Source: Bimastos eiseni (taxonomy: Eukaryota; Annelida; Clitellata; Crassiclitellata; Lumbricidae). Taken from it: 64,000 nt of DNA. The number at the start of each line of letters is the position of its first letter. Positions within the stretch are counted from its first letter, which is position 1. This document shows, piece after piece, positions 63,440 through 64,000 of this stretch. The position numbers were made by a program, and so were the translations under genes. Location: assembly GCA_959347315.1 (NCBI GenBank), contig OY365807.1, positions 32,430,204-32,494,203 on the forward strand, in the 5' to 3' direction. Under the pieces are notes generated by a model. The model saw nothing but the letters and a program-made list of their open reading frames with translations. It did not search any database and was not told where the DNA came from.

Positions 63440-64000
63440 TGGTACAAATATTATATACATTATGTTGTGCCAATTGTGCCTATAGATGGCTCACAACACT
63501 GTTGTTTGAGATAAACCACTGTGTGCCTTTTGTATGAGTCTTAATGATTCGATTTTAGTTGGATTTTCCAGCATTGTGACTTTAACCTAGCGATATTTCA
63601 ACCGTTGCTGCTAATGAATTTATTCTTATCGAACATTTATATAGAGAACTACTTGTGATGTGCTCAAAACTTAAGAGTGGCCAATAAGAACTGTCTTTTG
63701 GTTAAAGAAGAGCATAGGAAAGAAGGTCCTGAGAGAGAAGCCAACTCTAGGGGATGCAATTGCAGGTCTAGCAGCCCACTACTGAGAAAGCCTAGTGGCA
63801 TTACCCACAATAATGGACGCGGAGATCCTAGTCCTGTGCAGATGAGTGGAAAGATTGGGTTACCCTATGGTCTGAGCAACAGCAGGCAGGAACAAAACTT
63901 AGTAACCAGTGCCAGACTAGGGCAGCTGCATACTGAGTCAGTGTTTACCTGTCAAAGCACCACCTATTCTATGGATGTGTAATGTGCTCATAGAGGCATA
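63440..64000. other. Window end, no gene recognised
   Basis: An ORF at 63677-63982 opens MANKNCLLVKEEHRKEG but has no domain I can name. A second frame there (LGDAIAGLAAHY) looks faintly repeat-derived. I do not support a gene. Confidence 0.4.

Noticed and set aside
63677..63982. 101-aa ORF at the window end
   Set aside because: No recognisable domain, biased composition and no splice context; left as unsupported.

Overview
This window is animal nuclear DNA. Genes are split by many introns with GT-AG (and two GC-AG) junctions, base composition is AT-rich, and the intergenic and intronic DNA is crowded with small DNA transposons, tRNA-derived SINEs and broken APE-type LINEs. The four conserved genes are metazoan. 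The repeat content and divergence suggest a marine invertebrate, perhaps a deuterostome, but I cannot fix the phylum from the sequence alone.

Layout. (1) About 1-8.6 kb, minus strand: the first nine coding exons of kinesin light chain (KLC), running off the left edge inside the TPR array, with a CpG-rich probable promoter near 9.6-10.0 kb. (2) 12.45-13.85 kb, minus strand: an intronless RCCD1 orthologue whose 3' end was tandemly duplicated. (3) 15.7-33.5 kb, plus strand: complete RBBP5 in 15 coding exons (513 aa as I assemble it), head-to-head with RCCD1. Its introns hold a dead LINE, several hAT-type MITEs, and an intact-looking mariner-type transposon (DDE spacing DD37D) nested inside a hAT-like element. 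(4) 35.9-36.6 kb: an unassigned CpG-rich locus. The minus strand assembles into a candidate secreted prepropeptide (signal peptide, RRRRR cleavage site, two cysteines). The plus strand also has a plausible first exon. (5) 39.9-51.2 kb, plus strand: complete PPT2 (palmitoyl-protein thioesterase 2) in nine exons, 291 aa, with two consecutive GC-AG introns, the first placed 4 nt after the catalytic-serine codon. (6) 55.7-56.1 kb, minus strand: a 142-aa single-exon protein resembling only the N-terminal domain of adenylate kinase 5. (7) 57-64 kb: repeats (SINE, a 1.2-kb element with GGGGCCGTTCAC ends, a 9-bp-TSD MITE, a dead LINE) and one possible first coding exon at 58.73 kb.

The genes are not a functional cluster. 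KLC is a kinesin-1 cargo adaptor, RBBP5 and RCCD1 both act on chromatin (H3K4 methyltransferase core; KDM8 partner), and PPT2 is lysosomal. The strongest unexpected signals are: ten hAT-family MITEs with visible 8-bp target duplications; the intact mariner-type element; a near-perfect 139-bp foldback inside a KLC intron; the GC-AG splice choice at the PPT2 active site; the candidate peptide precursor; and a tandem array upstream of PPT2 exon 3 that repeats GTAAGT and AGGTCA words.
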